In this document: positions 1-11,308 of the stretch, piece by piece
How the letters are laid out: each line of letters starts with the position of its first letter
Numbering within the stretch: position 1 is the stretch's first letter
Assembly (NCBI GenBank): GCA_033239525.1
Contig: BSYO01000003.1
Coordinates: 11,154,001 to 11,218,000, forward strand
DNA from: Nepenthes gracilis
Lineage: Eukaryota > Streptophyta > Magnoliopsida > Caryophyllales > Nepenthaceae
Direction of reading: 5' to 3'
Length of the DNA: 64,000 bases
Program-made: the position numbers and the translations under genes
Notes under the pieces: model-generated
Told to the model about the DNA's origin: nothing
Seen by the model: the letters and a program-made list of their open reading frames with translations, nothing else
Databases searched by the model: none

Positions 1-2340
1 AATTTCTTGACAGTGTAACTTTTTAGTGATTTTTAGGTAAACATGTCCAACAAGCTTAAACAATTCATAAAATAATATTTTTACCTCATAACTCAAGCTT
101 TATAACAATTTCATATCTCCATTTTTCAGTTAGGGTTTAGGAAAAATATTTCGGATACAAATTGGACACGAAACGCAAGCCAAACCACGAAATTGGAACC
201 ATAAAATATAATACTTATATTTAAACATGAAATATATCTATAAAATCATAAAAAATTCAAAAAATATACATTATACATAACAAATCTTAGGGTATGAGGG
301 TATTAGAGCAAGAATACCCAAATGGAGGTATCAAAAAGTAACAACAAGGAAGAATGGAGTTTATGGTATACTTGCTTTAGCTTGATTTATCAATTTTCTT
401 ACTCTAATCGGACCAAAATTGGTGGAGAGCCCATTCCCCTTCTCTTTTCCTCTCTTCTCCCCTTCGTGCTTTCTGCATTTGAGGCCCCCTCTCCTCCTCC
501 CTTTCCTATTTAAAACATGAAAGTAAGTCGGTGGCAAAGTTATCGAACTGACGCTCGAGCACCAAGCAGGCGAGCGCGGCGCACTCGAACGCACAACGAG
601 CATGCAGCGGGCGTTTGCATTCGTAAAATGGTGCCACCTTCTACGCTCAAGTCAGCAGCGAGCCCAATACTTTCGTAATTTTATGCTCCCGTTTGGCTCA
701 AGCCCATAGTGAGCCCAGTAGCTACTAGAATTGGCGCCTCCTTTTGGACTCGAGCTTACAGCAAGCTTAACTCTACAGTTTTGCTACACTAAGTAAATTT
801 TCTAATTTTTTCAATTTCACTTATCCCAAACTTAATTACATCAATTTAATTATAGGATTTACTATATTTTAAATACTTGTACCTTGAACTATATGCCCAT
901 ATGGTTACCTACTAAGGGGTTATTGCCTTGAGCAACGATGAAGTGGTCAACACACTGGCTTGTACCCTGGTGTTGACTATATTCTGTTCGTGAGCGTAAT
1001 AGTTGAACTTTCAAGTTATTTTCCACAAACAATACCAATGATGCATCCTTAGATTCAAGTTGTACGATAAATTAGGGAGCCATCTAATCTGCTACATCGG
1101 GTTGAATTGAGGCAAGTCCAATCTCCGTCTCTAATAATTTTGGTCCTGTGCAACACAACGAACAAATAAGAGGTTAGTTAGAAATCTTTCTCAACGGATG
1201 AAAAGATGCAATAATGTAAGAGAATGCATGAACACATTTATGTGGGGGAAAGTGAGTCATATTTGAGGGCTTAAATCTGGTGGGTACGCTCGATGAGGAA
1301 TGACTTTTGACTTGCAACGAAAGGCCTAGTTCTGGTGGCATGCTCTACAGGGAGCAGCTTTGCAAATAACGGAGAGACAAGGAATGTTCTCTATTGGGAT
1401 TGTATCTTTGGTTGCCTTTTATGTCTTTTTCCTCTTAAGTTCTCTTTGGATTTCCTCTTCCCTTCTCCAGTATTTGTAGAGAATGGCCCGGCATAGCTTT
1501 GGTGCCAAAACTTAGATCATTGTTGTGTCGAGATTCATAGGTCATTGGTTGTTTACCAAAGCCAACAGTTTCAGCTGCCATTTTGCTGTGGTGGTAAGAC
1601 CGTAGGTGGTCCTTGCTAATCTTTTCCAAACTAATCCGGCCAGTGATTCATCGAGTTACACTGGTGGTGGCAGTGGCAGTGGCAGTGTCTTTTCTACTAT
1701 GGGTAGGGCCTAAGCGTGGCCATCCCCTTTGAACGTTGACCTTGACCACCAATGACATGTGCTTGTCGTGTCAGTGTTCTATGCAGTGGTCAGGCTGTTG
1801 CCGCTAAGTTGGAGGATTCTCTCGCCATGATTGACCATACCGCAGGGGTTGTCTGCTGGGTTTCGCTAGTCTCTATTTCTACCGGCCCATTATATACTGG
1901 TTGTGGTTGGGCCTGTGGTATGGCCTTCTTGACTTTACTCTTCATGGGACCTTACTGGCGGAAGAGTTTGACTCTGAATTTGCCCATGACATAGCAGGGC
2001 CCATCAATTTAGAATTTCAATTGTTACTATGCTGGCAATTTATTAAAATATCTTGTTATATAACTTAACTTTAAATTCAATTACTTAATAATGATAATAT
2101 ATATCATGGCGAAAGTATTATCTAATTGTGGCATAAAATTTTCTACATTAATAACATCAACACAGTTTCATAATTAAGTCAAACTTTATGAATATATTTA
2201 TCAAGAAATTCATTCACTTATCAAACTTACTCATATCCAAAATCATGGAGACATGTATAATAAGTATGATATAACAATCATCAAAAGATATTCGCAAAAT
2301 ATGCATAATTTATACATAATCAATAAACTTTAACAAACTC
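1..2340. other. AT-rich flank, no gene recognised
   Basis: No coding region is supported here. Short open frames near 322-513 and 1752-1994 show no recognisable domain, and their composition matches the surrounding DNA. A GC-richer patch at about 540-760 repeats a short GAGCCC-like word, and 1665-1690 is a small GGCAGT-type tandem repeat. The stretch 2000-2340 may include the LTR side of the decayed copia element that follows, but no clean LTR edge is visible. Confidence 0.5.
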
Positions 2341-2344
2341 ATAC

Positions 2345-3660
2345 GCTTTTCATGATATTTATATATTTTTGAGGACAAAAATTTAATCAAATGATCTACA
2401 TCTACAAGCATAATATTGACATACATATGCAATACCTTATATTTGTCATATTTTTTCTTCATAATAATATATTCTATTATATGTACTTATTTTTATTAGA
2501 TATCTTAGCATTATTTATTAAATAATTATAGTTAAATTATTATAAAATATTCCTATAGGTTTGGAAGTGAAGTCAACAACTTCCAATCATATAATAAAGT
2601 TCCTCAACCAAGTATATGAGTTGATAGTCTCATAACATGCTACTAATATGATCTTCATAGCATAAGCCATAGCCAATTTCTATTTCTTACCCTTCTAAAA
2701 ATTTGTATATCCAATAAGTAGAAATATGTAAAATGATATTGACTTTCTACTATTCAGATATTTAGCAAAGTTAGAATATGTATATTTAACTATTTCTAAT
2801 AAATTAAATTTATTGTATATAAATATATAATCTTATGTTTCTTAAAGATACAATAGTACATTTATCATAGCTCTTCAATGATCCAGATCTAGGCCCATGA
2901 GATCTTTTCAAGACTCCAATATATATTCTGTATATGTTTCCATCGACTTTATGATACGTGTAATGAGTAAAATATTTCTACAAAATTATATATAAAAATT
3001 GTGTCACTAAATCTAAAATATCACTAACAAGAGGATTGTTTTAGTCTCTATATAGATATATCTAGTTTGTAAATCAAATAACTCTTTTCATGGGAAATGA
3101 AATTGAGCCATTAGTATTGAGGCTTAATTTTAGAGATTAATAATGTAAAATAATATACTTACCATCAATATATATGCTATAAAAATCACACTAATTTTAT
3201 CTAATTTATTGACTCATTTTAGTAATTCAATGAGTAAATCAACATATAAATTTTATAATTTACCTATATAAATTATAAAACTAATGGAATTGAATATGAT
3301 AAGAAAAATAAACTCAAGAACTTTGAACAATAAGAATATAATTTAGATATCATACACAACACTATTTTTCATCTCATCATAAAACCTTATATAACTAACC
3401 ATTCATTTGGGATTGGTTCATTATTTAATATAACACTATATTTAATATTATGGAATGGTAAATATAATAGTTTTTAAGATAATTTTAAATTATTAATATT
3501 ATCATATATTTGGGCTTGTCACCATAATATTAATGAAAATATTTTATCAACTTTACATTTTCCATATATAAGATATTTTGACTCGTTATTATATATATAT
3601 TATCCTTTATCATAATATTTAAACCATCAAAAATTAACTTACACACAAAACTATACACAA
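2345..3660 (-). pseudogene. Decayed Ty1/copia pol remnant (RT and RNase H end)
   Basis: Read on the minus strand, 2345-2760 contains scattered but ordered matches to the end of copia polyproteins. These are an SRKS-like block, then VACYE, WLRNFI, LEVVDF-SKPI and finally a PPKIYKYH-like tail, all broken by stops. In the copia family this is the RNase H domain that ends pol. Weaker reverse-transcriptase-like words extend to about 3560. No open frame survives and the sequence has drifted to high AT. LINE-A is inserted on its upstream side at 3698, so it was there before LINE-A. The assignment rests on word order rather than on an alignment. Confidence 0.5.
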
Positions 3661-3681
3661 AATATAGAATCTGCCTGAAAC

Positions 3682-3697
3682 ACAACAATAATTGAAT
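3682..3697. repeat. Target-site duplication of LINE-A, left copy
   Basis: Sixteen bases identical to 7071-7086. The copy abuts the poly(T) start (minus-strand A-tail) of LINE-A. Confidence 0.85.
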
Positions 3698-4324
3698 TTT
3701 TTTTGGTAAGTAAATTGAATTAAAAAGAAAAAAATTATAATAAATTATGTTCTATCTCCAAGTGTTTCTGCTTACTTGGAGTTAGAATACAGAAAATAGG
3801 GTATCCCCCGAGCTCCACAAAACAAATCATAAAAATAAAAATAAAAACACAATAGGGCACAGCCCAGTGTTGACACAAAAAGACCCACCCTTTGGCGATC
3901 AAGACTAATAAGATTAGCCAAGGAAGGGAAAGCTAATCGTGGGTCCCTAGGATTCTTGAGGATGGATTTCAGCGGCTTAAGGGAACCCGTGATCTATACG
4001 GGTTCTTTTGTTGCTTGTTATAATCTCTAGCCACCTCTGATTTCGAGCAAACTAACTCTGTCTTGGATGAAGATACACTCCCAAGACCAATCAGATCCCT
4101 CTGATGCTCAAAAGAAGGCGTCAGATCCCTAATTTCAGCCTTCATACAACTAGGAGTTTAGTAGGGGTGTAGGAGACAAAATTAGGACAGACACTACTGG
4201 ATATATGAGCACAGCAGGACTCACAATGCTGCTTCTCATTAATTTGGTTCATCCCCTTTTGTTCCCCCGAATATGATTGAAATCTCCCATCCTGAATCTC
4301 CAAAGGAACATTGGCCAGTTGATT

Positions 4325-6977
4325 CTAATCTGTATTAAGTTCATTGCACATGTGGGCTTCACATGTGCCTGGCTCATCAGTTTCATTCGGATGTATCCCT
4401 TTCTTCAGAACATCTGCATATGAAACTGTACCATGACCAGTATCTTTTTGCTGTTCCTCCACAATGCCTCCTTGTTGAAAGAAGCTGCATTTTTGCAATT
4501 CAGCCTTTGTCTGTATACAGTTTTCCGTGCTACCAAGAGCAGCTTCCCTTCCATCTGCGAACAATAGAGCTATACATGATTTTACAGTTATAGGATCCAT
4601 CAACAGCTTATCAACAACTAATAATGATGCCGGATCGCTAGTTGAGAATTTTCGGGATCCTTCAGTTGATCTGCAAGCCAGGGCAGCCCCAAAATCAGGA
4701 GGGAGATGAAAATTTCCCTGCTCCACCGTGCTCTTATCTTTCTTTTCTGGAAATATCAGCACTTTGGACATCTTCTCTTGTTCCCCTACAAACCGATCCA
4801 TTAAAAGGACATCCTCGTCATGGATCTTAGAAGTCTCAGCTTCTACATCGGACTACAAAATATCAATCTGATTTGAAACCTTCACTGAGGGATCAGAATC
4901 TGACTTTGATTGAAAGGAAACTCTCAGTCTATTCTCCCTATGGGCAAATTTTGTAGAATCAGCAGAGAGGGCCGATAACATTCTACCCGTGGGCTGATAG
5001 CAAGACCTTGTTTTACAGCCATCCATATTATGGCCAATTTTCTAGCAAGTCCTACATCTCACCGGCTTCCAACCTTCACCTCAATCTCTGTCTCTTGCCC
5101 TGAAACTGCATCAGAGCACAATCTGATCTTTGAGGGTAGGACAACTTCAATCCTCATCTCAACACACATACATGCAAACTTCAAATGCTCCAATTTGGCT
5201 ATATTAGCATCCATCTGAAGCAGTTTACCAACAGTACTAGCAATTCAATTGAGGCCTAATGGGGTCCAATATTCCACAGGAACATTCAGCAAGTTTATCC
5301 ATATCGAAAAGGTCTTATGCTCCTCTTTTGACGCTAACATTCCGGATGTCCATTTTTTAAGGAATAATATTTTCCCAGCAAATGCCCAAGGTCCCTTCTG
5401 GAGACAATTTTTCATTAGTTCGTATAATCAAAATCTGAAGAAGAAAAAATCATTCTCGTTTCCAGCAACATAACAAATTCCATAACGTGCCCACACCTTC
5501 CGAGCAATGTAAATTACCGCATGAAAATGAAGGAGCTTTTCATAGAAATAGCCAACCAAAGTCGCAACCCAAAATGCCTCCATTTGGTTGATAATATCTG
5601 TAGGAGGAGAAATACTAACTATATCTCCTTCCACAATTTGTGGAGGGAAAAATTTTAGAGAAGAAGTGCAGCACACTTCCTTCTTTTGAATCACATCAGC
5701 CCAGGATTTCTTTGAGAAATTACTACATGATGAAGGGATAATACCTGCAACCGAAGATGCCAACTGGTCATCTTTCAAGTTTCCAGATGTAGCTTCCACA
5801 GCATCAGAGGGAATACACGCTGCTGGAAGAAGCGGAAAGCTCCAGGGGTTTGGGGAACTAGGTCCCCCTTTAGGCAGAGGGAGACCATGCTCGGGCAAAT
5901 GGGACGTCCAGACAGAATGTTCGGAAAGCGCAGTGACCGAGAGGACAAAACACTCGGATAGAGGAAGAGCACTAAGACAGACAACCAAAGTAGAGAAAGA
6001 AAACCGAGAGAAAACACACGAGATTTTAACGTGGAAACCCTTACGTAATGTGAAGGGAAAAACCACTTTGGAGTAAGTAACAAGAATCGATTTATGTAAA
6101 ATAGGTTCCAAACCTTCAAGATGGAGTATCCGCTACACACCCGAGAAGTCAAAGAGAAAAACTCTCCAAAGCAAACCAAGAAAACACTCTTTTTCTTTTC
6201 ACTATTTATTCTTCTCTTTTTCCCTTCTCTCATCGGTGGTGCACTCTTCTTTTTTTCTTCACAATAGTCCTTTTGCTCACCACCAAGACTTCTCTCTCTC
6301 TCGCTCAAGCTCACCAACCAGCCAGCAGTCCATATATATAAAAGACTGACCCTAAGGGACAGCCGGCCACCCTATGAACTAGGGTGGAAGACCACGCCAC
6401 CTAACCCTACAAAAGCAGGCGCACACCCGGCATGCAGGGTGGCAGGCTTGGGACTTGGTGCCTCCTGAGTTTTCCAGTCAAGCAGGCCACCTACCCACCT
6501 AACCTGTAGCAGGCCTACAGAAAAAGTCAACGCCTAGGCTCCAAGTCATCGTCTACTATTTCAGCCACTCCTCGGACTATAGTTTGGACGGATTCTTCAG
6601 CTACTACTCCTCCATGATAGTTCTCGTTCAATTTTTCCAGCCACCCCGAGGACGGATGTTCTCGGCCCTCTCGAGAAGTCCGCGTCCATTTGCCTCCACA
6701 TGTCCGCGGACACAAACGCCACAAGAGAGTGACCCCAACAGACCAGACCAGCCAGATTCCTCATGGGACCTTACCGAAGAAAACCCATCTGACGAAAGAG
6801 AAGGAGATTGATGGAGTATCACCGGATAATCAGCGCAAACCAGGAATCGGGTGAAGAGGGTGAGGTCACTGGGTGGTCAAAAATGACAAAGCCCACCAAC
6901 GAAGAGGAGGGATCAAACGGTAGGGGCACAGAAGATAGCTTGGAGGAACCAGGCGGCGCCCCGGAGAGGTCAGCCAT
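4325..6977 (-). pseudogene. LINE-A ORF1 (DUF4283-type RNA-binding protein), broken
   Basis: ORF1 of plant L1-type LINEs encodes an RNA-binding protein that packages the transcript. The minus-strand ATG at 6977-6975 starts MADLSG. After the interrupting candidate LTR, 5428-5917 runs into the conserved block around W-VATLVGYFYEK and KVWARYGI. Below 5428 the frame shifts and continues with FLKKW and KEEHKTFSIW, matching LINE-B ORF1 word for word in several places. The last open part (4325-4801) is a polar tail. At least one frameshift and several stops make it non-functional. Confidence 0.7.
5918..6518. mobile_element. Candidate solo LTR inside LINE-A
   Basis: This 0.6-kb block interrupts LINE-A ORF1. 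It starts TGTTCGG and is flanked by matching CAGAA (5913-5917 and 6519-6523; ACAGAA if one base is shared). It contains the word ACGTGGAAACCC near 6030, similar to a word in the Tat-1 LTR, and a TATATATAAAA box near 6333. The right edge ends TA rather than CA, so one terminal base would have to be mutated. No internal retroelement sequence accompanies it, as expected for a solo LTR left by LTR-LTR recombination. The family is unknown. Confidence 0.45.
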
Positions 6978-7070
6978 AGCTGGCGTCGGCAAAAGCCAAA
7001 CCCTAAAGACTGCCTTCGTAAATTTGAAATTTTAGAGAGAAGGAAGAGCTTCTCTCTCTACTTTTTCACA

Positions 7071-7086
7071 ACAACAATAATTGAAT
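7071..7086. repeat. Target-site duplication of LINE-A, right copy
   Basis: Sixteen bases identical to 3682-3697, directly outside the 5' end of LINE-A. Confidence 0.85.
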
Positions 7087-7608
7087 CATAGAAAATAAAT
7101 ATTATCCATGCAAAAGGTAAATTTAATCATATGACCATATAACTATCATATGATAAAAATATGTATAAAGGTAAATTTAAAATGAAACACCTTGTAATCC
7201 TGTTATTTAAATAATTTTGAGAAGACAAATAATAATTATATCATACGACCTGTTTTGACACTAATATTAGAAAATAATAATTGATGCCTATCCCAATTTA
7301 TATGATCCATTTGATTCCTTTAGTAATTTGTAGTGGAATAAATAATACACGTGATCTTTCGAGAGTGCAACAAGGACTTTATACATCAATTGAAAGATGA
7401 TATTTGATGTATTATATTTATAGGATTTTTTAGAGACCAACGATTATATCTTTTCACATATAAAAATATATACAGTTTTTCAAAAAAAAAAATGTATACT
7501 TTTATTATCTATTTGAATGGAAGGCCATGTAAATTGATCATTTACCTATGGTACTAGTTAAGGGGTCCAGCAAAGCCCAAGCCAAAATCCACAACCAGTT
7601 TGATATTA

Positions 7609-7647
<39 letters not shown>

Positions 7648-8475
7648 CAAAATAAGTTTATAATTTTTTTTTTTACTTACCAAATAAAAATTATAATAGG
7701 ATCTATTTATTGGTTAAAAAATAATTTATTAAAAAATATATATTTTTGTTTTTTGGTATTTAGTATGTACAATATAAACGATATTTTTCAATATTTGACA
7801 AATGAAAAAATAAATTAACTGAAAACTAAATATGCCCTGATTAATGGAGATTATTTTTCAATCTTTCCTTGAAAGATAGCAAAGCAATGGCTATGTGATA
7901 GAAAAGAAAAGAAAAGAAAATGAATGTCTTCAATTTGCCTGTAGCAATTATTGAACCGCTTTACTGAAATTTTGACCGTTTTTATCTTATTTATTAGTTG
8001 AATAATATTTAGCATGAGATTCGTTATATGAAGAACAAATTAAAAGGAGAAAAATCGGCCTATTTTATTAATTTTCCTTTTGCTTAAATGGTAATTGGAC
8101 CGTCCCGGTTCAGATGGATAGAAGCCGATGATATTATACATATGTTAAAGGGCAGCGGGTGAAAATCAAGAACGCGAAACTTAGGAGGAAGAAAATCGAG
8201 TTTGAAAGAAAAGGAGAATCATGCTTGTCGGTTTAGGAGTTAAATACAGAGACATTATGTACTAACAAATCGTTGAATCTCCGTGTTTGTTCTTCACCGC
8301 CAAATTGGAATCAAATGAAGTGGGAAAAGAAAATTAATGGAGGAAACGATCATCCTAAGAAATGGTGTCTTTTGAAGGAATCATTTATCAAAAAGAATGG
8401 CAGAAGGAGTACCGAACAATCACTTTGTTGAGAAATCTTGACAGTCATTTAACTCCATCAACTTAGGGAACTACA
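7087..8475. other. Intergenic, AT-rich; 3' flank of the calmodulin-like gene
   Basis: No coding region is supported. An (AT)n microsatellite lies at about 7611-7646, and the open frame at 7600-7818 is only an artefact of it. 8150-8475 is less AT-rich and lies downstream of the minus-strand calmodulin-like stop codon, so it probably includes its 3' UTR. I saw no convincing poly(A) signal. Confidence 0.5.
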
Positions 8476-9051
8476 TCATACCTTCGCCACTCCACTGATG
8501 CGGGATCCCACGGTCATCATGATCCGAAACTCTTCGAAACTAATCGCTCCGTCGCCGTCGGCATCAACGCCGCCAATCATCTTCTTGCATTCATCGATCG
8601 AGCAAATGTCCCCCAAACTATTCATCACCATCTGCAATTCCTGCGCCGTTATGCTCCCGTCTCCGTCTATGTCGTAGATGGAGAACGCCTCCTTCAGATT
8701 ATGCAGAATCTCGTCGTCATTGACGCCCCTCGTGTTCAGTTCTACGAACTCATTCAGATCGATGAATCCGTCGCCGTCGGCGTCTACCTCTTTGATCATA
8801 ATCTCGAGCTCCTCGTCGCTCACCTGCTGCCCTAGGTTGCTCATTATTGAGCCTAATTCGGAGGAAGAAATCTTCCCGTCACCATTGACGTCGAATTTAT
8901 TGAACACTTGCTCGAGTTCTTCGATCTCCGTTCGGGAAAGCACTGAAGAAGAGCGTGATTCTTCGCATGGCGTTTCTTTGCGCTGTGAATTCGTAGAGGA
9001 GCTCCTCTTCTTCTTCTTCTTCCGCTTGAAGAACGATCGGAATCCCGCCAT
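8476..9051 (-). CDS. Calmodulin-like protein with four EF-hands (CML)
   Basis: Predicted calcium sensor of 191 residues, intronless like many plant CML genes. Four canonical EF-hand loops are present: D54-E65 (DVNGDGKISSSE), D90-E101 (DADGDGFIDLNE), D127-E138 (DIDGDGSITAQE) and D163-E174 (DADGDGAISFEE). Each has Asp at position 1 and Glu at position 12, so all four should bind calcium. A basic N-terminal stretch (KRKKKKKR, residues 9-16) and a serine-rich linker precede the hands. It could target a membrane or the nucleus, which is inference. I chose the ATG at 9051 over the in-frame ATG at 9090 because MAGFRSFFKRK looks like a CML N-terminus, whereas the upstream 13 residues look like translated leader. 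The TATA box lies about 92 bp upstream of this ATG. The exact CML subgroup is not assigned. Confidence 0.93.
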   Translation of the reverse strand: MAGFRSFFKRKKKKKRSSSTNSQRKETPCEESRSSSVLSRTEIEELEQVFNKFDVNGDGKISSSELGSIMSNLGQQVSDEELEIMIKEVDADGDGFIDLNEFVELNTRGVNDDEILHNLKEAFSIYDIDGDGSITAQELQMVMNSLGDICSIDECKKMIGGVDADGDGAISFEEFRIMMTVGSRISGVAKV

Positions 9052-9142
9052 GGACTTAATTTCTCCTCCTCTTTTACCTCGCAAATACAAATAGAGAAAT
9101 ACGAGGAAGACAGCGAGAGAAAGAGAAGGAACAGAGAGAAAT

Positions 9143-9148
9143 TTATAG
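9143..9148 (-). promoter_or_regulatory. TATA box of the calmodulin-like gene
   Basis: TATAAA on the minus strand, within a CT-rich (GA-rich on plus) leader typical of plant core promoters, about 92 bp upstream of the chosen start codon. Transcription would start near 9115. Confidence 0.55.
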
Positions 9149-9473
9149 AGAGAGAAGAGGGAGGGGATGCGGTTTCTCTGGATTCAGAAAATAGTAGAGA
9201 AGATCTGTCAGTGCGAAGAGGAGATTTGGATGGAAAATACAACGGAATCTGCTTAGCGTGCTGACAGCCATATTTTAATGCTAAATCGGGATTTTGCTCC
9301 GATTTGAAGGCGTCGTCCAGCGAGTTCACGCGTCATGCTCGGTAACATGCTTCAGTTTATGCAGACATTCTCATAAGCAAATAAATGTTTCTCAATTCAT
9401 CCAATTTCATTTCAATGTTATGTCAGTATAAGTGTTAATGGATGAAAAGATCAGTCCTATCAATTAGCTTGCG
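9149..9473 (-). promoter_or_regulatory. Upstream region of the calmodulin-like gene, truncated by LINE-B
   Basis: Only about 330 bp separate the TATA box from the LINE-B insertion site at 9474-9485. Any older upstream promoter sequence now lies 7.1 kb away, beyond 16644. No specific operator was recognised. Confidence 0.4.
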
Positions 9474-9485
9474 ACATTTTAGTCG
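9474..9485. repeat. Target-site duplication of LINE-B, left copy
   Basis: Twelve bases (ACATTTTAGTCG) identical to 16633-16644. Confidence 0.8.
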
Positions 9486-9621
9486 CAAGGAAGTTATTGA
9501 ATCGGAAGAACATACGGAGAGGTGTTAGATTGGGTGCTGAAGCTCTGCCTTCTCTCTTCCCTGTTTTCAAACCCGTTGCCTTTTTGCCCTGTCCCGCCTC
9601 CCATTCTTCTCACCGGCGCCC

Positions 9622-11220
9622 ATGGCGCCGGTCCTCCGTCCGTGCTCCGGCTCTCCACCGAAAGTCTCCCTCCCGCCCACCCTTTCGCCTTCAAACGTTG
9701 CCCCTTCTTCACCGTCCACTCGCACCTCCCCCCCTCTTCTCCTTTCTTTTCTTGCGCAGCCTCTCCCCCCTTTAGGCCCTTCCGCTAGGGCTTCCGATGT
9801 TTCTTTTGTGGCTTTCGGGTCTGTTGATGCTGATAGATCCGCTTGTGCGCCTTGCCCCATCGATTCTGGTGTCGAGTCTCTCCCAGTTGAGTCTTGAGAT
9901 GGTTCTCTCCCTAAGTCGAACCATATTCCTCCTTCGCTGGATGAGGCCACGAAGTCGGCTTCCCTGCCCTCTCCGTCGTGGGCCTCTATCGTCCGCCAGG
10001 AATCCAAGGATGAAGGTACTCATCTTAAATTTTTCCCTCCCCCTACCCCGAATGGCGTTGTCATTGAACTCTTTCCCCCTGCTGAAGTTATTCAGCAGGG
10101 CAAAGCCACATGGAGAAACTCCCTAGTGGGTTATTTCTATGAATCTCCCCTAAATTTCTTTTTGGTTAATCACATTACTCGAAAGATTTGGACAAAATAT
10201 GGGATTTCTCATGTTGCCGAGATGGAAAACGGGTTCTTTCTGTTTTGTTTCTCTAATGAACATCAGATGCATGAGTGCCTGAATCATGGCCCTTGGACTT
10301 TAGCTGGACGACCTTTCTTCTTAAAGAAATGGACTCCGGACCAGGCGCTCTCCAAGGAGGAGCACAAAACCTTCCCTATTTGGGCTCACCTAAAGGAGGT
10401 TCCAGTGTAATTTTGGACCCCTCTGCGGCTAAGCTGGATTGCTAGTGCCATAGGTAAACCCCTCCATATGGATCCTGCTACCGCTAAAAGGGAGCGACTT
10501 CGGGTTGCGCATATCTGCGTTGAAGTAAAGGCCACATCCGATCTGCCTGAGAGAATCAGGGTTAACCTTGAGAGTCACCCGGGAGATTCTTTGGGAGTCG
10601 ATGTAGAGGTAGAATATCCATGGAAACCTGGTCATAATGGTTCTAGTAAGAAGGGAGGGCCCTCAAAGAGCCTGAGCAAGATAGCCCCTCAATATAAACC
10701 ATCTGGGCACTTAATCCCTCAGGCTTCTATGGTCAAGGACCTGGGTGGAAAAAGTCCTCGGAATTTTAAAAGCAATTATGAGACGCTGGTGAAGGCTGAT
10801 GGCGCTGTGCCGGAATCTAATTCCTTTGCGGCCTTACAAAGCCCAGAGGCAAACATCCTGCAAACCCTCTCTGAAGGGTCTGAAAAAAAGGATGTAAGTT
10901 CTCTCGCTGAGCCAGCTCAAGGTTCCAACTTGAGTGACATGGCGGCTGATCTGGAATGTTTGCCCCTTTCTGATAAAGAGCTGGAACCTCAGGGTGAAAT
11001 TCCTTTGGACATTGAAGCCCTTGGCCTTGCAGGTTGTAGTAGTATCCAGGGATTATCTACTTCTGATCCTCCCTTACCTATAGATGCCCACCTGGTTGAG
11101 GTGCCCCATGGTCCCTCCTCCACTAGCATTCCTGCAGCCCCTAGAAGTTCTCGTATGATGGCTAAACGGGTGCTGGTTGATACTTCCAGCCACTGTAATT
11201 CTCCCCCATGTCATGGATGA
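9622..11220 (+). pseudogene. LINE-B ORF1 (DUF4283-type), two nonsense codons
   Basis: A single frame of about 533 codons is interrupted by TGA at 9895 and TAA at 10408. It starts with a Pro/Ser-rich segment, then a conserved DUF4283-like region (about 10090-10470: W-RNSLVGYFYE, KIWTKYGI, GPWTLAGRPFFLKKW, KTFPIWAHL), and ends in a long acidic, low-complexity tail. The family binds LINE RNA in cytoplasmic or nuclear RNPs. The second stop replaces a residue that is open (GAA) at the same point in LINE-A. The start ATG at 9622 is the first plausible one in frame; the true start may be slightly upstream. No clear CCHC knuckle was seen. The stop overlaps an ATG of the ORF2 frame (ATGGATGA at 11213-11220). 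Confidence 0.75.
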
Positions 11221-11308
11221 AAAGGAGACTGAGCCTCCCTTGCTGAAACAATCAGCAAAAAAAGCAAAGGGGCCCAAAAAGAAAAAAACCCCACCCCCTT
11301 TTCCCATG

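Larger units (their letters stand above)
3698..7070 (-). mobile_element. LINE-A, internally deleted non-LTR retrotransposon
   Basis: The element is bounded by a perfect 16-bp target-site duplication and begins on the plus strand with a T-run, the complement of a 3' A-tail. On the minus strand it reads 5' leader, an ORF1 starting near 6977, a DUF4283-type domain at about 5250-5560, an ORF1 tail ending at 4325, and about 620 bp of 3' region. No endonuclease or reverse transcriptase is present, so the 3.4-kb copy lacks ORF2. It must have been mobilised in trans or have lost ORF2 after insertion. Its 3' end (GGTAAGTAA next to the T-run) matches LINE-C in the same orientation, and LINE-B ends similarly, so they share a 3' end type. 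Confidence 0.8.

Noticed and set aside
7600..7818. Open frame across the (AT)n run
   Set aside because: Tyr-Ile repeats come only from the microsatellite; the rest is low-complexity AT.
9052..9090. Upstream in-frame ATG of the calmodulin-like gene (13 extra residues)
   Set aside because: It would leave little room for a leader after the TATA box, and the added residues do not resemble a CML N-terminus. It cannot be fully excluded.
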